From the NCBI RefSeq assembly GCF_024628805.1, contig NZ_CP102382.1:2294001-2358000 (forward strand): a stretch of DNA of 64,000 nucleotides, given 5' to 3'. Of the stretch, positions 16,064 through 25,408 are shown one piece after another. The DNA is from Paenimyroides aestuarii (GTDB lineage: Bacteria; Bacteroidota; Bacteroidia; Flavobacteriales; Flavobacteriaceae). The notes beneath the pieces are model-generated. The model saw only the letters and a program-made list of their open reading frames with translations, had not been told where the DNA came from and made no database searches. Positions within the stretch are counted from its first letter, which is position 1, and each line of letters starts with the position of its first letter. The position numbers and the translations under genes were made by a program.

Positions 16064-16482
16064 CCTCTATTACCAATTAATAAACAGTTTTGGAAGTCAT
16101 GTTTAATGTAGTTCAGATAGTTTACATCGTAAACATTTGGAAGTGAAAAATCATTCTAATGAAAGATTCCGCTTTTGTAAATTCTTTTAAAATAATTTAG
16201 TAGTTTAGAATAAGACTGTTCATGTTTTTAATGAATTGACAATCAAATTAATATAATTTTTTTTAATTTAATGAACATGCTCTTTCCTTTTAAATCTGTA
16301 AATACACAATAGGTATAATTTCATAAATTTTGACTTAGCAGATGATGATTTTGATTTTTTTAACAAAAAAAATCTCACCTATTTACGGGTTTCCTCATCA
16401 TATTTTCCTTTCTTTTCGTTTCTTTTGTATTTTAACATTTAGTATATTTACGGACAACATTAAAACACTATCATTATCACAA
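16064..16482. other. 419-bp interval upstream of hsdM
   Basis: AT-rich, no gene recognised. A possible -7 box TATATTTA (16443-16450, last base off consensus) lies 32 bases before the hsdM ATG and could drive the restriction operon. Confidence 0.4.
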
Positions 16483-18042
16483 ATGGCTAAAAAAGTTCAA
16501 ACAAAAAGTACCGAAGAAATCTTATGGGATTCTGCCAATAAATTACGTGGTTCTGTAGAACCGTCTGAATACAAACACGTGGTTTTGAGTCTCATCTTCC
16601 TCAAATTTGCGAATGATAAATTTCTGAGACGAAGACAAGAACTCATCAACGAACACAAAGAAGCTTTTTTGGATATTCCCGAATTTTATCAGGCGGAAAA
16701 TGTGTTTTACCTCCCGTCAGCCTCCCGTTGGTCTTTTATCATCGAGAACGCAAAACAAGAAGATATTACGTTGAAAATTGATTCTGCACTGAAAACCATT
16801 GAACGCACCAATAAATCTTTGGAAGGCGCTTTGCCCGACAATTATTTTTCACGCTTAGGTTTGGATCAGTCTAAGTTTTCGGCTTTGTTGGATACCATAA
16901 ACAATATTGATACGCTAAAAGATGAAGCGCAAGATATTGTGGGGCGTGTGTATGAATATTTCCTGAGCAAATTTGCGATAGCCGAAGGAAAAGGAAAAGG
17001 TGAATTCTACACGCCAAAAAGCATTGTGAACCTGATTGCCGAAATGATTGAACCTTACAAAGGAAAAATCTACGATCCTTCTTGCGGTTCGGGTGGTATG
17101 TTTGTGCAATCGTTGAAGTTTATTGAAAAACATCAGGGAAACAAAAAAGATATTTCCATTTATGGACAAGAACTGACCAATACCACATTTAAACTGGCAA
17201 AAATGAACCTTGCCATTCGTGGCATTTCTGCTAATTTAGGCAATAAAGCAGCCGATACTTTTGGCGATGACCAGCACAAAGAGTTGAAAGCCGACTACAT
17301 CATGGCAAATCCGCCTTTTAATTTAAAAGATTGGCGTGCTGAAAACGAATTAACAGACGATGCACGTTGGGCAGGATACGAAGTACCGCCAAAGTCTAAT
17401 GCTAATTATGCATGGATTTTGACCATGATTTCAAAGTTGTCTCAAAATGGAGTTGCCGGATTTATCTTGGCGAACGGTGCACTTTCTGGCGGTGGCGAAG
17501 AATATAAAATCCGTAAACAGATTATCGAAAATGATTTGGTGGAAGCTATTGTGATTTTACCACGAGCAATGTTTTATTCTACCGATATTTCGGTTACGCT
17601 TTGGATTCTGAACCGCAATAAAAACGAAAGAACGTTTGAAGTGAATGACGGCATTAAAAATTACCGTAACCGCAAAGGCGAAGTGCTGTTTATGGATTTG
17701 CGCCAAAAAGGAGAACCATTTGAGAAGAAGTTTGTTCAGTTTGGCGAAGAAGAAATTACAGCAATAGCAACTCATTACCACAATTGGCAACAGCAAAATT
17801 GGAAAGAAACCTATCAGGATATTCCTGAATATTCATACAGTGCCAGTCTGGAAGACATCCGTAAAAAAGATTATTCGCTAGTACCTAGTAAATACATTGA
17901 GTTTGTAAACCGTGATGAAAACATAGATTACGATACCCAAATGCAAAGTTTACAAAGCGAATTAAAAGACTTGTTTCAGCAAGAAGAAGCATTAAAACAC
18001 GAAGTTTATAATGTATTTAAAACTTTGGGATATGAGTTATAA
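16483..18042 (+). CDS. hsdM: type I restriction-modification methyltransferase subunit HsdM
   Basis: 519 residues from ATG 16483, the start that gives the family N-terminus (MAKKVQTKSTEEILWDSANKLRG); the frame is open 47 codons further up but that part is not HsdM-like. It transfers methyl groups from SAM to N6 of adenine as part of the M2S and R2M2S complexes. Visible: N-terminal helical domain (1-165), SAM motif DPSCGSGG (198-205) and catalytic motif IV NPPF (276-279). The C-terminal coiled part binds HsdS. It overlaps hsdS, as usual in such operons. It appears intact. Confidence 0.96.
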   Translation: MAKKVQTKSTEEILWDSANKLRGSVEPSEYKHVVLSLIFLKFANDKFLRRRQELINEHKEAFLDIPEFYQAENVFYLPSASRWSFIIENAKQEDITLKIDSALKTIERTNKSLEGALPDNYFSRLGLDQSKFSALLDTINNIDTLKDEAQDIVGRVYEYFLSKFAIAEGKGKGEFYTPKSIVNLIAEMIEPYKGKIYDPSCGSGGMFVQSLKFIEKHQGNKKDISIYGQELTNTTFKLAKMNLAIRGISANLGNKAADTFGDDQHKELKADYIMANPPFNLKDWRAENELTDDARWAGYEVPPKSNANYAWILTMISKLSQNGVAGFILANGALSGGGEEYKIRKQIIENDLVEAIVILPRAMFYSTDISVTLWILNRNKNERTFEVNDGIKNYRNRKGEVLFMDLRQKGEPFEKKFVQFGEEEITAIATHYHNWQQQNWKETYQDIPEYSYSASLEDIRKKDYSLVPSKYIEFVNRDENIDYDTQMQSLQSELKDLFQQEEALKHEVYNVFKTLGYEL

Positions 18043-19225
18043 AAAGCTAGGAAAATATATTAAATTAATAGATAATCGGAATAGGGATTTATCAGATGCC
18101 CCACTATTAGGAGTTTCTGTGCAAAAAAGATTCATAACATCAGTAGCCAATACAATTGGGTCCGATATGTCAAAATATAAATTGATTGAGAAAAATAACT
18201 TCGTTTATATACCAGATACATCTAGGAGAGGCGATAAAATAGGTATAGCATTATTAAAAGATTTTGATGAGGCTATGATTTCTCAGGCTTATACCAGTTT
18301 TAAAATTATTGATGAAAATGAACTCTCTCCTGATTATTTGATGATGTGGTTCTCACGACCAGAATTTGATCGATATGCGAGATACCATTCTATTGGAAGT
18401 GTTAGAGAAGTTTTTGATTGGAAAGATATGTGTGAAGTTGAATTACCTATTCCGAGCATCGAAGAACAGCGAAAGATTGTGGCGCAATACCAAAGCATCG
18501 CCAACAAAATAAAAGTCAACGAGCAGATTTGCGAAAAACTGGAAGCCACTGCGCAGGCTTTGTATAAACATTGGTTTGTAGATTTTGAGTTTCCAAGCCC
18601 CCTAACCCCCAATGGGGGAATAGTGCCGTATAAATCTTCTGGTGGAAAGATGGTTTGGAATGAAGAACTTGGGAAGGAGATTCCGGAGGGGTGGGAAGTT
18701 GGAAAGTTGGAAACAGTTTCTAATTTGAAATACGGTAAAATGTTAGATTCTGATAAATTCCTGACTGCTGGATATCCTGTCTTTTCAGGATATGGAGTTC
18801 GAGGATATTATTCAGAGTATATGTACGAAGAACCTCAGATTCTTGTTTTGTGTCGAGGAGTTAGTGGAACAGGAGAAGTAAAATTATCACCAAATTTTTC
18901 CTATATAACTAATCTTAGTATAGTCGTCGAATTACAAGAAAATGTTATGAGTAAGTTTTTTACTTATTATTATTTGAAAAATGATGATTTAAGAACCTTA
19001 GATAGTGGCTCTGCTCAATCTATGATTACAACGGGAGATTTGTATTTTAGAAATATTTTAAAACCAAAATATACTATCCAAGTACAGTTCGATAATCAAA
19101 TTTCAAAACTGCATAATTGTAAGGAAATTTTAAAAAGACAAAACCAAAAACTCGCACAACTACAAAGTTTGTTGTTGTCACGTTTGGCGGTTGGGGAGGA
19201 AGAAAAGAAAAAGATAGCGGTGTAA
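18032..19225 (+). CDS. hsdS: type I restriction-modification specificity subunit HsdS
   Basis: 397 residues from ATG 18032 (an in-frame ATG at 18011 would add seven residues; both lie inside hsdM). HsdS selects the bipartite target. Target-recognition domain 1 spans about 1-145, the central conserved helix follows (IPSIEEQRKIVAQYQSIANK, then EKLEATAQALYKHWFVDFEF), domain 2 spans about 215-350, and the distal helix ends QNQKLAQLQSLLLSRLAVGE. Odd: right after the central helix, SPLTPNGGIV is encoded by a small repeat with a C-run/G-run hairpin (18595-18620), in frame. The sequence ends two bases before a REP palindrome. Confidence 0.94.
   Translation: MSYKKLGKYIKLIDNRNRDLSDAPLLGVSVQKRFITSVANTIGSDMSKYKLIEKNNFVYIPDTSRRGDKIGIALLKDFDEAMISQAYTSFKIIDENELSPDYLMMWFSRPEFDRYARYHSIGSVREVFDWKDMCEVELPIPSIEEQRKIVAQYQSIANKIKVNEQICEKLEATAQALYKHWFVDFEFPSPLTPNGGIVPYKSSGGKMVWNEELGKEIPEGWEVGKLETVSNLKYGKMLDSDKFLTAGYPVFSGYGVRGYYSEYMYEEPQILVLCRGVSGTGEVKLSPNFSYITNLSIVVELQENVMSKFFTYYYLKNDDLRTLDSGSAQSMITTGDLYFRNILKPKYTIQVQFDNQISKLHNCKEILKRQNQKLAQLQSLLLSRLAVGEEEKKKIAV
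18595..18620. repeat. small repeat inside hsdS
   Basis: AAGCCCCCTAACCCCCAAT followed by GGGGGAA: a C-run that can pair with the G-run. It is strikingly GC-rich against its neighbours and adds about ten residues to HsdS in frame. The same kind of string recurs between genes in other Bacteroidota as I recall; that should be checked. Confidence 0.5.
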
Positions 19226-19226
19226 T

Positions 19227-19244
19227 GGCGAATTGCAATTCGCC
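19227..19244. repeat. REP family B palindrome
   Basis: GGCGAATTGCAATTCGCC is a perfect palindrome starting two bases after the hsdS stop, followed by CCAACCGCCCTCAACCGCCC. The same core occurs at 22012 and 22204. Confidence 0.85.
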
Positions 19245-19309
19245 CCAACCGCCCTCAACCGCCCCGACGGAAAAAACTAAAACTGATAACTATTGAAAAC
19301 TAAAATATT

Positions 19310-21535
19310 ATGATTAATTCGATTACTTTAAAAGGAGTTGCTACTTACGACCCAACAGATGGAGTATTAATTGATAATTTAAAAAAAGTAAATTTCTTAT
19401 ACGGAACAAACGGATGTGGGAAAACTACTTTGTCAAATTTTTTACAAGAATCTGCTAATCCAAAATTTATGAATTGTAAAGTCTCGTGGAAAGATGAGCA
19501 ACCCATTACGACTTTAGTGTATAATAAAGCCTTTAGAGAACATAATTTCGGGAAAGGAAATATAAATGGAATCTTTACTTTGGGACAAGCAACCACAGAT
19601 GAAATAAAAGTAATAGAAGAAAAACAAGAAGAATTAAAGAAGTTAAAAGATGAAGGTACAAAAATAAAGGATACCCTTAAAGTTCAGATTGACAAAAAAA
19701 ACAAAGTAGAAAAAGAATTCACTGAGGAATGCTGGAAAAAAATATACAAAAAGTACGAGAAAGAATTTAAAGATGCTTTTGTAGGTTCAATGAAATCTGG
19801 AGAATTATTTAAAACTAGATTTTTAAAAGAATTTTCAAGCAATACTGCCAATTTAGAAAGTATAGAATTATTAAGAGAAAAAGCAAAAACTATATTTGGA
19901 GAAGTTCCTCAAAAAATAATACCAATTAATGATTTTAGTTATGAAAATATTTTATTTATTGAAAAGGACTCAATTTGGAATAAAATAATAGTTGGAAAAG
20001 CAGATGTAGATATAGCTAAATTAATTCAGAAGTTAAATATCAATGATTGGGTAAATGAAGGTAGAAATTATATAGAGGAAGATGAAACTTGTCCATTCTG
20101 TCAGCAACAGACAATAACAGAAGATTTTAGGAATCAGTTAGAAAGTTTCTTTGATGAAGTGTATGTAAATGATTTAAAAAAGATAAAAGACTTAAAGCAA
20201 GAATATAATAACAGTAATGAAAACATTATTAATGAACTGAATTCTATTGAAACAGAGCATAAGAATCTAAAAGGCTCTAAGTTGGACATTAATAAATTTT
20301 CCGCATACCTAAAAACGTTAATTAGTCAAAATACTACTAATAATGAACTTCTAAATAGTAAAATAAAAGAACCTAGTCGTAAAATAGAACTTGTTTCGCT
20401 TAAAGAGCAATTAGATTTAATTAAAAAACTGATTGATACTGCAAATCAAGAAATTAAAAAACACAATGAAATAGTAGAGAATTTTATTTCAGAGAAAAAC
20501 AAGTTAATTCAGGAGATATGGAAATTTCTAGTTGAGGAATTTAGGGTTGATATTACAAAGTATAATTCAAATATTACTGGACTTGATAGCGGAATATCAA
20601 AATTAGAAGCAAATAGGACTTTAAAGTTAGAAGCATATAAAGCACTAAAAAGTGAAATTACAAAGCTTAGCAAAAACGTTACAAGTATTCAACCAACAGT
20701 AGATGAAATAAACAAACTTTTAAAGGCATACGGATTTTTAAATTTTAAAATTGTACCCGCAACTGAAGATGGCTTTTATCAAATACAGAGAGAAGATGGC
20801 GAAATAGCAGAAACAACTTTAAGCGAGGGTGAAATTACTTTTATTACTTTCCTTTATTACTTACAACTTGCGAAAGGAGGACTTGATGAAAATACAGTAA
20901 ATGATGACCGTATTTTGGTAATCGATGATCCAATATCAAGTTTAGATAGTAATGTTTTATTTGTCGTAAGTACATTAATTAAAGAAATATTAAAAGAAGT
21001 ACGAAACGATATTGGTAGTATTAAACAAGTGATTCTCTTAACCCATAATATTTATTTTCATAAAGAAGCATCCTTCGAAGGTATTAATAGAGGTAAGGGA
21101 GAGAAAAATCAATATTATATACTTCGAAAAGTAAACTCCGTTACTAAATCGTATTCATACTTAGACAAAAATCCAATTTCTTCTTCTTATGAATTATTGT
21201 GGAATGAAATAAAGGATTACGAAAAGAATTCAGGTATTACTGTTCAAAATGCAATGAGAAGAGTAATCGAAAATTACTTTAGTATTTTAGGAAACAAAAG
21301 AGATGAGACATTGTTGTCAAAATTCCCTAATCCGCAAGAAAAGGAAATTTTCAGATCATTGTTAAGTTGGATAAACGAGGGATCGCATACATTACCAGAT
21401 GATTTATACGTTGAGCTGCCAGATCAATCTATAGAAACATATTTAAAAGTGTTTAAGGAAATATTTCTTTATACTCATAATATTGGTCACTATAATATGA
21501 TGATGGGTATTGAAGAAAATGAAGATATTTATTAA
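19310..21535 (+). CDS. RloC/PrrC-like AAA (ABC-type) ATPase, putative anticodon nuclease
   Basis: 741 residues of the AAA_13 / RloC type. Walker A is GTNGCGKT (32-39). Long coiled-coil stretches (about 75-130 and 275-480) surround a zinc-hook-like C261-P-F-C264. The ABC signature is LSEGE (504-508), Walker B ILVIDDP (535-541), and the H-loop LLTHN follows. The C-terminal part has R650-x3-E654 (MRRVIENYF) and H693 (EGSH), which resembles the R-x3-E...H triad of the PrrC and RloC tRNA nucleases. Known members sit in type I restriction loci and cleave tRNA when restriction is inhibited. Its place between hsdS and hsdR fits that. Whether it is a nuclease is inference; family ATPase identity is firm. 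Confidence 0.85.
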   Translation: MINSITLKGVATYDPTDGVLIDNLKKVNFLYGTNGCGKTTLSNFLQESANPKFMNCKVSWKDEQPITTLVYNKAFREHNFGKGNINGIFTLGQATTDEIKVIEEKQEELKKLKDEGTKIKDTLKVQIDKKNKVEKEFTEECWKKIYKKYEKEFKDAFVGSMKSGELFKTRFLKEFSSNTANLESIELLREKAKTIFGEVPQKIIPINDFSYENILFIEKDSIWNKIIVGKADVDIAKLIQKLNINDWVNEGRNYIEEDETCPFCQQQTITEDFRNQLESFFDEVYVNDLKKIKDLKQEYNNSNENIINELNSIETEHKNLKGSKLDINKFSAYLKTLISQNTTNNELLNSKIKEPSRKIELVSLKEQLDLIKKLIDTANQEIKKHNEIVENFISEKNKLIQEIWKFLVEEFRVDITKYNSNITGLDSGISKLEANRTLKLEAYKALKSEITKLSKNVTSIQPTVDEINKLLKAYGFLNFKIVPATEDGFYQIQREDGEIAETTLSEGEITFITFLYYLQLAKGGLDENTVNDDRILVIDDPISSLDSNVLFVVSTLIKEILKEVRNDIGSIKQVILLTHNIYFHKEASFEGINRGKGEKNQYYILRKVNSVTKSYSYLDKNPISSSYELLWNEIKDYEKNSGITVQNAMRRVIENYFSILGNKRDETLLSKFPNPQEKEIFRSLLSWINEGSHTLPDDLYVELPDQSIETYLKVFKEIFLYTHNIGHYNMMMGIEENEDIY

Positions 21536-21577
21536 ATCCTATTTTGAATTAATTAGCTTCCGATTAGAAAAATAAAA

Positions 21578-22186
21578 ATGCCAAACTACAATCCCCAAAA
21601 ACACCATCGCCGTTCGATACGTTTACAAGGTTATGATTATAGCCAGGAAGGATTGTATTTTATCACGATTTGTTGTCAGGATAGAGCGCATTTGTTTGGG
21701 AAGGTTGTAAGCGGAGAAATGATATTGAACAGTTATGGAGAAATAGCACAAAAAGAGTGGCGAAATACAAGTGCAATTAGAGATAATGTTTTGTTGCACG
21801 AATTTGTCGTGATGCCTAATCATTTTCATTCAATCATAGAAATAAAATTTCAAAAAGGAAATAATGAGATTGGGAAATTTCAATCGCCATCACAAACGGT
21901 GGGAGCAATTATCAGAGGATATAAAATAGCAACGATAAAAAAAATAAAAGATTATATTTTAAATATAGGCGAAAAATCTTCAGGAAGAACGAGCGAAAAA
22001 ATAAACAGTACGGGCGAATTGCAATTCGCCCCAATCGCCCCAACAGAAAAGATAAAAGAATTAGATTTTAAGATTTGGCAAAGGAATTATTATGAGCATA
22101 TTATCAGAAGCGAACAGGCTTACGAAAGAATTTCTGACTATATTAGAAATAATCCGAAACGCTGGAACGATGATAAATTTTATTGA
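21578..22186 (+). CDS. REP-associated Y1 transposase (RAYT), family B
   Basis: 202 residues of the HUH Y1 superfamily. The metal-binding motif is H82-F-H84 in VVMPNHFHSIIE, and the nucleophile is most likely Y172 in WQRNYYEHIIR, with the RAYT-type tail 'ISDYIRNNPKRW'. It differs clearly from the IS200-like protein at 4.7 kb. Palindromes of one kind (GGGCGAATTGCAATTCGCCC) flank it and one copy lies inside the gene (22012-22031), adding GELQFAPIAPTE at residues 146-157 just before the catalytic helix. It interrupts the restriction operon between the ATPase and hsdR, in the same direction. The reading frame is intact. Confidence 0.88.
   Translation: MPNYNPQKHHRRSIRLQGYDYSQEGLYFITICCQDRAHLFGKVVSGEMILNSYGEIAQKEWRNTSAIRDNVLLHEFVVMPNHFHSIIEIKFQKGNNEIGKFQSPSQTVGAIIRGYKIATIKKIKDYILNIGEKSSGRTSEKINSTGELQFAPIAPTEKIKELDFKIWQRNYYEHIIRSEQAYERISDYIRNNPKRWNDDKFY
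22012..22031. repeat. REP family B palindrome inside the transposase gene
   Basis: GGGCGAATTGCAATTCGCCC, a perfect 20-base palindrome, then CCAATCGCCCC. It is in frame within the RAYT coding region. Confidence 0.88.
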
Positions 22187-22203
22187 ATATAATAATTTCG
22201 TAG

Positions 22204-22255
22204 TTGGGGCGAATTGCAATTCGCCCCAACGATTCGCCCCAACGATTCGCCCCAA
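22204..22255. repeat. REP family B palindrome with direct repeats
   Basis: A perfect 26-base palindrome (22204-22229; core GGGCGAATTGCAATTCGCCC with two further pairs and one more on each side), followed by two direct copies of CGATTCGCCCCAA (22230-22255). It lies between the RAYT stop and the hsdR start. Confidence 0.88.
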
Positions 22256-22268
22256 TTAATTAAAAAAA

Positions 22269-25200
22269 ATGAAATACACCGAATCTCAATTAGAACAAGC
22301 TTTTATTAGCCTTTTGGAAACAGAAGGTTATCAATATATCAACGGAAAAGAATTGGTTAGACCTTCCAATCAAGAAGTCTTAATAAATGATGATTTACGT
22401 GCTTTTTTGTTGGGTCGATATTCCGATTTAGAAGAGATTGAACTGGAAAGTATCATCAATGAAATTGCTTTTCAATCGGCTTCTAATTTATATGAATCTA
22501 ACAAATACATTTGTAAATTATTGGCAGATGGTTTGGTATTTAAACGAAACGATCCGTCAAAAAAAGATGTACATATTCGGTATATCGATATAGAAAATAT
22601 CAAACAAAACTCGTTTAAAATTGTCAATCAATTAGAAATTCAAGGTTCGGAATTGCGTATTCCCGATTTAATTTTGTACATCAATGGCATTCCAGTAGTG
22701 GTGTTTGAGTTTAAAACCGCTATTGAGGAGGAAATTACCATTTACGATGCTTTTAAACAATTAACAGTTCGTTACCGCAGGGCTATTCCGGAACTGATGA
22801 AATACAATGTGTTTTGTGTAATTAGTGATGGGGTAAACAACAAAGCAGGAACGGTATTTTCTCCTTACGAATTCTTTTATGGTTGGAATAAAATTACAGG
22901 CGATGAGAAAAAAGCGTTGACAGGAATTGACACCACAACTTCAATTGTTCACGGAATGTTGAACCAAAGACGACTGGTGGATATTATTCACCATTTTGTT
23001 TTATTTCCGGATACTTCAAAAAGCGAACTTAAAATTCTGACACGTTATCCGCAATATTACGCATCGAATAAATTATATCAAAATATTTTAAAACACCGCA
23101 AACCGGAAGGTGATGGTAAGGGTGGAACGTATTTTGGCGCAACAGGCTGTGGTAAAAGTTATACCATGTTATATCTTTCGAGGTTATTAATGCGTTCAAC
23201 CGATTTTGCAAGTCCAACCATCATCATCATTTCAGATCGTACCGATTTAGATGACCAATTATCAAAGGATTTTACCAATGCCAAAAAATTTATTGGCGAT
23301 GAAAACATCGTCAATATTGAATCAAGAGCTGATTTAAGAGATCGTCTACGAGGAATTGAAAGTGGCGGTGTGTATTTAACAACGGTGCAAAAGTTTGCGG
23401 AAGACGCCGAAATTTTATCCGATAGAACCAATATCATTTGTATTTCAGATGAAGCCCATCGTTCCCAAGTCAATTTAGATTTGAAAGTAAAAATTGACGA
23501 AGAGAAAGGTGTCACGAAATCGTATGGTTTTGCCAAATACCTGCACGATTCTTTACCCAATGCAACCTATGTAGGTTTTACCGGAACACCAATTGATAAA
23601 ACGTTGGAAGTATTTGGTGACGTGGTAGATCAATATACGATGTTTGAATCGGTAAATGATGAAATTACGGTTCGTTTGGTGTATGAAGGTCGGGCTGCAA
23701 AAGTGAATTTAGATTACAATAAAGTTCAGGAAATTGAACAATATTATGAAAATGCAGTGGCAGAAGGCGCTTCGGAATATCATGTAGAAGCCAGTCAAAA
23801 AGCCATTGCCAAAATGGAAGTCGTTTTAGGCGATGGTGACCGTATAAAAGCTATTGCGAAAGATTTTGTGGAACATTATGAAAATCGTTTGGAAGAAAAC
23901 GCAACGGTAGCCGGCAAAGTAATGTTTGTTTGTGCATCTCGTGGTATCGCTTACAAATTATTTAAAGAGATTTTAGCTTTACGACCTCAGTGGGGTGAAA
24001 TGATGCTTCCTGAAGGTTTAACCGAAAAAGAACAAAAGGAAATCAAGCCTATAGAGCGTGTAAAGTTGATTATGACACGTAATAAAGATGATGAAAAGGA
24101 ATTGTGGGATTTATTAGGTAGTAAAGAAGATCGCAAAGAACTGGATCGACAGTTTAAGCAAATCAACTCTAATTTTAAAATTGCCATTGTGGTGGATATG
24201 TGGTTAACAGGTTTTGATGTTCCTTTTTTAGATACGATTTATATTGACAAACCTTTACAAACGCATAATTTAATACAGACTATTTCGCGTGTAAATCGTA
24301 AATACCAAGGAAAAGATCGTGGTTTGGTAGTTGATTATATCGGCATCAAAAAGAATCTGAATCATGCCCTAAGTATGTTTAATAGCCAAACTGCCGATGA
24401 TGATTTTGAAGATATTTCGCAGGCGGAAATATTGGTTAGAGACCAATTGGATTTATTAGGCAAATTTTTTCATCGCTTTGATACAAAAGATTATTTCGAA
24501 GGCTCGCCTATTCAGCGTTTAAACTGTTTAAACAGCGCTTCGGAATTTGTATTACAAACCGAAGAATCAGAAAAGTTTTTTGTGAACCTAACCAAAAAGT
24601 TAAAATCTTCCTACAATTTAGTCAGCGGTTCAGAATTGTTTACAGAAAAAGAAGTAGATGAAATTCATTTTTACTTTGCCGTAAAATCAATTGTGGTGAA
24701 ACTAACAAAAGGCGAAGCACCCGATACAGCTCAGATGAACCTTAAAGTTGCTAAGTTGGTAGAAGAAGCCATTATTTCAGAAGGAGTCGAAGAGATTTTT
24801 AAATTAGATGACAATAAAGCCAATGCCATTGATTTGTTCAATGATAAATTCATCGAGAAAATAGCTAATTTAGAATTACCCAATACAAAAATCAAAATAT
24901 TAGAACGCTTGTTGAAGCAGGCAATCAACGATTTTAAAAAAGTAAACAAAGTAAAAGGACAAGATTTTTCCGAACGATTACAATCGATCATTAACCGATA
25001 TAACGAACGCAGCGAAGGCGATATCTTAGATTATGAAGGCATCCAGTTTGATACCGCCGAGCAAATGCTGAATCTCATCATAAAACTACGAATAGAAATG
25101 GATTCTTTCCAAGATTTAGGGATTGATTACGAAGAAAAAGCCTTTTATGATATTTTGGATATGATCTGCAAACAATATGGTTTTGAATTTGAGAAAGACA

Positions 25201-25406
25201 AAATGCTGGAACTTGCCCGAGAAATCAAAAAGATTGTAGATAACAACGCTAAATATCCCGATTGGAGTGATCGGGACGACATTAAAGCGCAACTCAAAAT
25301 GGACATCATCATCAAACTACACGAGTTTGGTTATCCACCCATTACACAAGAAGATGTATATAAAAATGTACTTGAACAAGCAGAGAATTTTAAGAAGAAT
25401 AGGTAG
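22269..25406 (+). CDS. hsdR: type I restriction endonuclease subunit HsdR
   Basis: 1045 residues, the usual length. It is the motor and nuclease of the R2M2S complex, translocating DNA and cutting far from the target. The N-terminal PD-(D/E)xK nuclease is visible as P-D133 (IPDLILYING) and E147-F-K149 (VFEFKTA). The SF2 translocase has Walker A GATGCGKS (290-297), DEAH (394-397), 'VGFTGTP' (motif III) and 'TGFDVPFLDT...QTISRVNR' (motifs V and VI). The C-terminal helical domain binds HsdM. The gene is intact and reads in the same direction as hsdM, although 3 kb of other genes separate them. Confidence 0.96.
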   Translation: MKYTESQLEQAFISLLETEGYQYINGKELVRPSNQEVLINDDLRAFLLGRYSDLEEIELESIINEIAFQSASNLYESNKYICKLLADGLVFKRNDPSKKDVHIRYIDIENIKQNSFKIVNQLEIQGSELRIPDLILYINGIPVVVFEFKTAIEEEITIYDAFKQLTVRYRRAIPELMKYNVFCVISDGVNNKAGTVFSPYEFFYGWNKITGDEKKALTGIDTTTSIVHGMLNQRRLVDIIHHFVLFPDTSKSELKILTRYPQYYASNKLYQNILKHRKPEGDGKGGTYFGATGCGKSYTMLYLSRLLMRSTDFASPTIIIISDRTDLDDQLSKDFTNAKKFIGDENIVNIESRADLRDRLRGIESGGVYLTTVQKFAEDAEILSDRTNIICISDEAHRSQVNLDLKVKIDEEKGVTKSYGFAKYLHDSLPNATYVGFTGTPIDKTLEVFGDVVDQYTMFESVNDEITVRLVYEGRAAKVNLDYNKVQEIEQYYENAVAEGASEYHVEASQKAIAKMEVVLGDGDRIKAIAKDFVEHYENRLEENATVAGKVMFVCASRGIAYKLFKEILALRPQWGEMMLPEGLTEKEQKEIKPIERVKLIMTRNKDDEKELWDLLGSKEDRKELDRQFKQINSNFKIAIVVDMWLTGFDVPFLDTIYIDKPLQTHNLIQTISRVNRKYQGKDRGLVVDYIGIKKNLNHALSMFNSQTADDDFEDISQAEILVRDQLDLLGKFFHRFDTKDYFEGSPIQRLNCLNSASEFVLQTEESEKFFVNLTKKLKSSYNLVSGSELFTEKEVDEIHFYFAVKSIVVKLTKGEAPDTAQMNLKVAKLVEEAIISEGVEEIFKLDDNKANAIDLFNDKFIEKIANLELPNTKIKILERLLKQAINDFKKVNKVKGQDFSERLQSIINRYNERSEGDILDYEGIQFDTAEQMLNLIIKLRIEMDSFQDLGIDYEEKAFYDILDMICKQYGFEFEKDKMLELAREIKKIVDNNAKYPDWSDRDDIKAQLKMDIIIKLHEFGYPPITQEDVYKNVLEQAENFKKNR

Positions 25407-25408
25407 AT

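Noticed and set aside
16342..16482. 47-codon N-terminal extension of HsdM
   Set aside because: Hydrophobic and unlike HsdM; the family start is the ATG at 16483.
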